Assembly (NCBI RefSeq): GCF_003990445.1
Contig: NZ_REEZ01000010.1
Coordinates: 1 to 64,000, forward strand
DNA from: Pararhodobacter zhoushanensis
GTDB taxonomy: Bacteria; Pseudomonadota; Alphaproteobacteria; Rhodobacterales; Rhodobacteraceae
Direction of reading: 5' to 3'
Length of the DNA: 64,000 bases
A program made the translations under genes and the position numbers. This document shows positions 63,877 through 64,000 of the stretch, piece by piece (position 1 is the first letter of the stretch; every line of letters begins with the position of its first letter). Below the pieces are notes generated by a model that searched no databases, was not told where the DNA came from, and worked only from the letters and a program-made list of their open reading frames with translations.

Positions 63877-64000
63877 AGATTTTCAGCCTCTCTTCATCCT
63901 CGGCATAGCCGCCGATCTTGGCATCGAGGACGGTCAGACAGGTTTGCAATTCAGCCAGCCGGGCGCGCACGTCGTCACGATGCGCCTCAAGCAGGGCGCG
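63803..64000 (-). CDS. MerR-family regulator, C-terminal part (5' end outside window)
   Basis: 66 codons in frame from base 64000 to TGA at 63805-63803. The visible part LLEAHRDDVRARLAELQTCL followed by VLDAKIGGYAEDEERLK is the C-terminal coiled-coil dimerisation helix of MerR regulators. The last 24 codons overlap the start of the CMD-like gene in another frame. Together they form the familiar MerR-plus-CMD cassette. Confidence 0.6.
   Translation of the reverse strand, partial: RALLEAHRDDVRARLAELQTCLTVLDAKIGGYAEDEERLKIYDRSTTNPAGTRHAGAGANRRRSR

Overview
The window looks like a chromosomal segment of a marine- or soil-type alphaproteobacterium of the order Rhodobacterales (Paracoccaceae/Roseobacteraceae). 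Reasons: high G+C, the gshB-yraN-rsmI-lpoA-glnD-murJ neighbourhood, the cysteine-poor form of ribosomal protein L36, a divergent taurine-pyruvate aminotransferase/MocR regulator pair, many ABC importers with 4-bp ATGA overlaps, and GC-rich intergenic repeats with a TATTT..CAAA tail. I saw no phage, insertion sequence, integrase, CRISPR array or rRNA operon. Most genes are intact and ordinary; the unusual signals are in the intergenic DNA and in a few divergent or small proteins.

Layout. 1-13.1 kb is housekeeping: the end of tuf, comM, an esterase, gshB, then yraN and rsmI divergent from an outer-membrane lipoprotein, glnD, murJ, a small stress membrane protein with an EcfG-like promoter, a rhomboid-fold protein lacking its catalytic residues, and trpS. 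13.1-17.2 kb holds an unknown membrane protein, a hydrolase, a COG0523 GTPase and a small protein with a histone-H1-like tail, separated by composite palindromic repeats. 17.2-20.9 kb is an NMT1/THI5-type ABC importer and an N-formylglutamate amidohydrolase. 21.0-22.7 kb has tRNA-Val(GAC), rpmJ and a divergent RidA/WYL-regulator pair. 22.8-32.9 kb is a long minus-strand run: AMP-forming acyl-CoA ligase, livGHMKF, a PaaK-like ligase and a pseudo-caspase with peptidoglycan-binding domains. 33-41.5 kb has LysE, a cation diffusion facilitator, two DUF1993 paralogues whose Shine-Dalgarno sites lie in hairpins, a GST/WYL pair, an M3 peptidase and argD-argF. 42-48.5 kb has a lipoprotein, an EamA exporter, a SHOCT protein, an Old-Yellow-Enzyme/FadH-type reductase, an AEC transporter and a LysR regulator. 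48.6-57.4 kb has an amidohydrolase overlapping a second COG0523 metallochaperone, divergent from a dipeptide-type ABC importer, flanked on both sides by two related 50-residue Gly/Ser/Lys-rich proteins. 57.5-64 kb has an Asp-rich autotransporter, a thioesterase, tpa/tauR, a Nudix hydrolase, and a carboxymuconolactone-decarboxylase-like gene overlapping a MerR-type regulator cut by the window end.

How things work together. Three ABC importers (NMT1-type, Liv-type, Dpp-type) each carry a perfect GC-rich hairpin just after the binding-protein gene, presumably setting stoichiometry. The Liv importer is bracketed by two CoA ligases, suggesting uptake and CoA activation of an organic acid. The Dpp importer diverges from an amidohydrolase and its putative metal chaperone, suggesting uptake and hydrolysis of an amide or peptide-like compound. 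The most interesting unexplained items are (i) the two small Gly/Ser/Lys proteins with matching TTGACG-N16-TATCGT promoters, (ii) a 27-bp palindrome found in the same gene-relative orientation just after three unrelated stop codons, and (iii) four copies of a composite stem-loop element.
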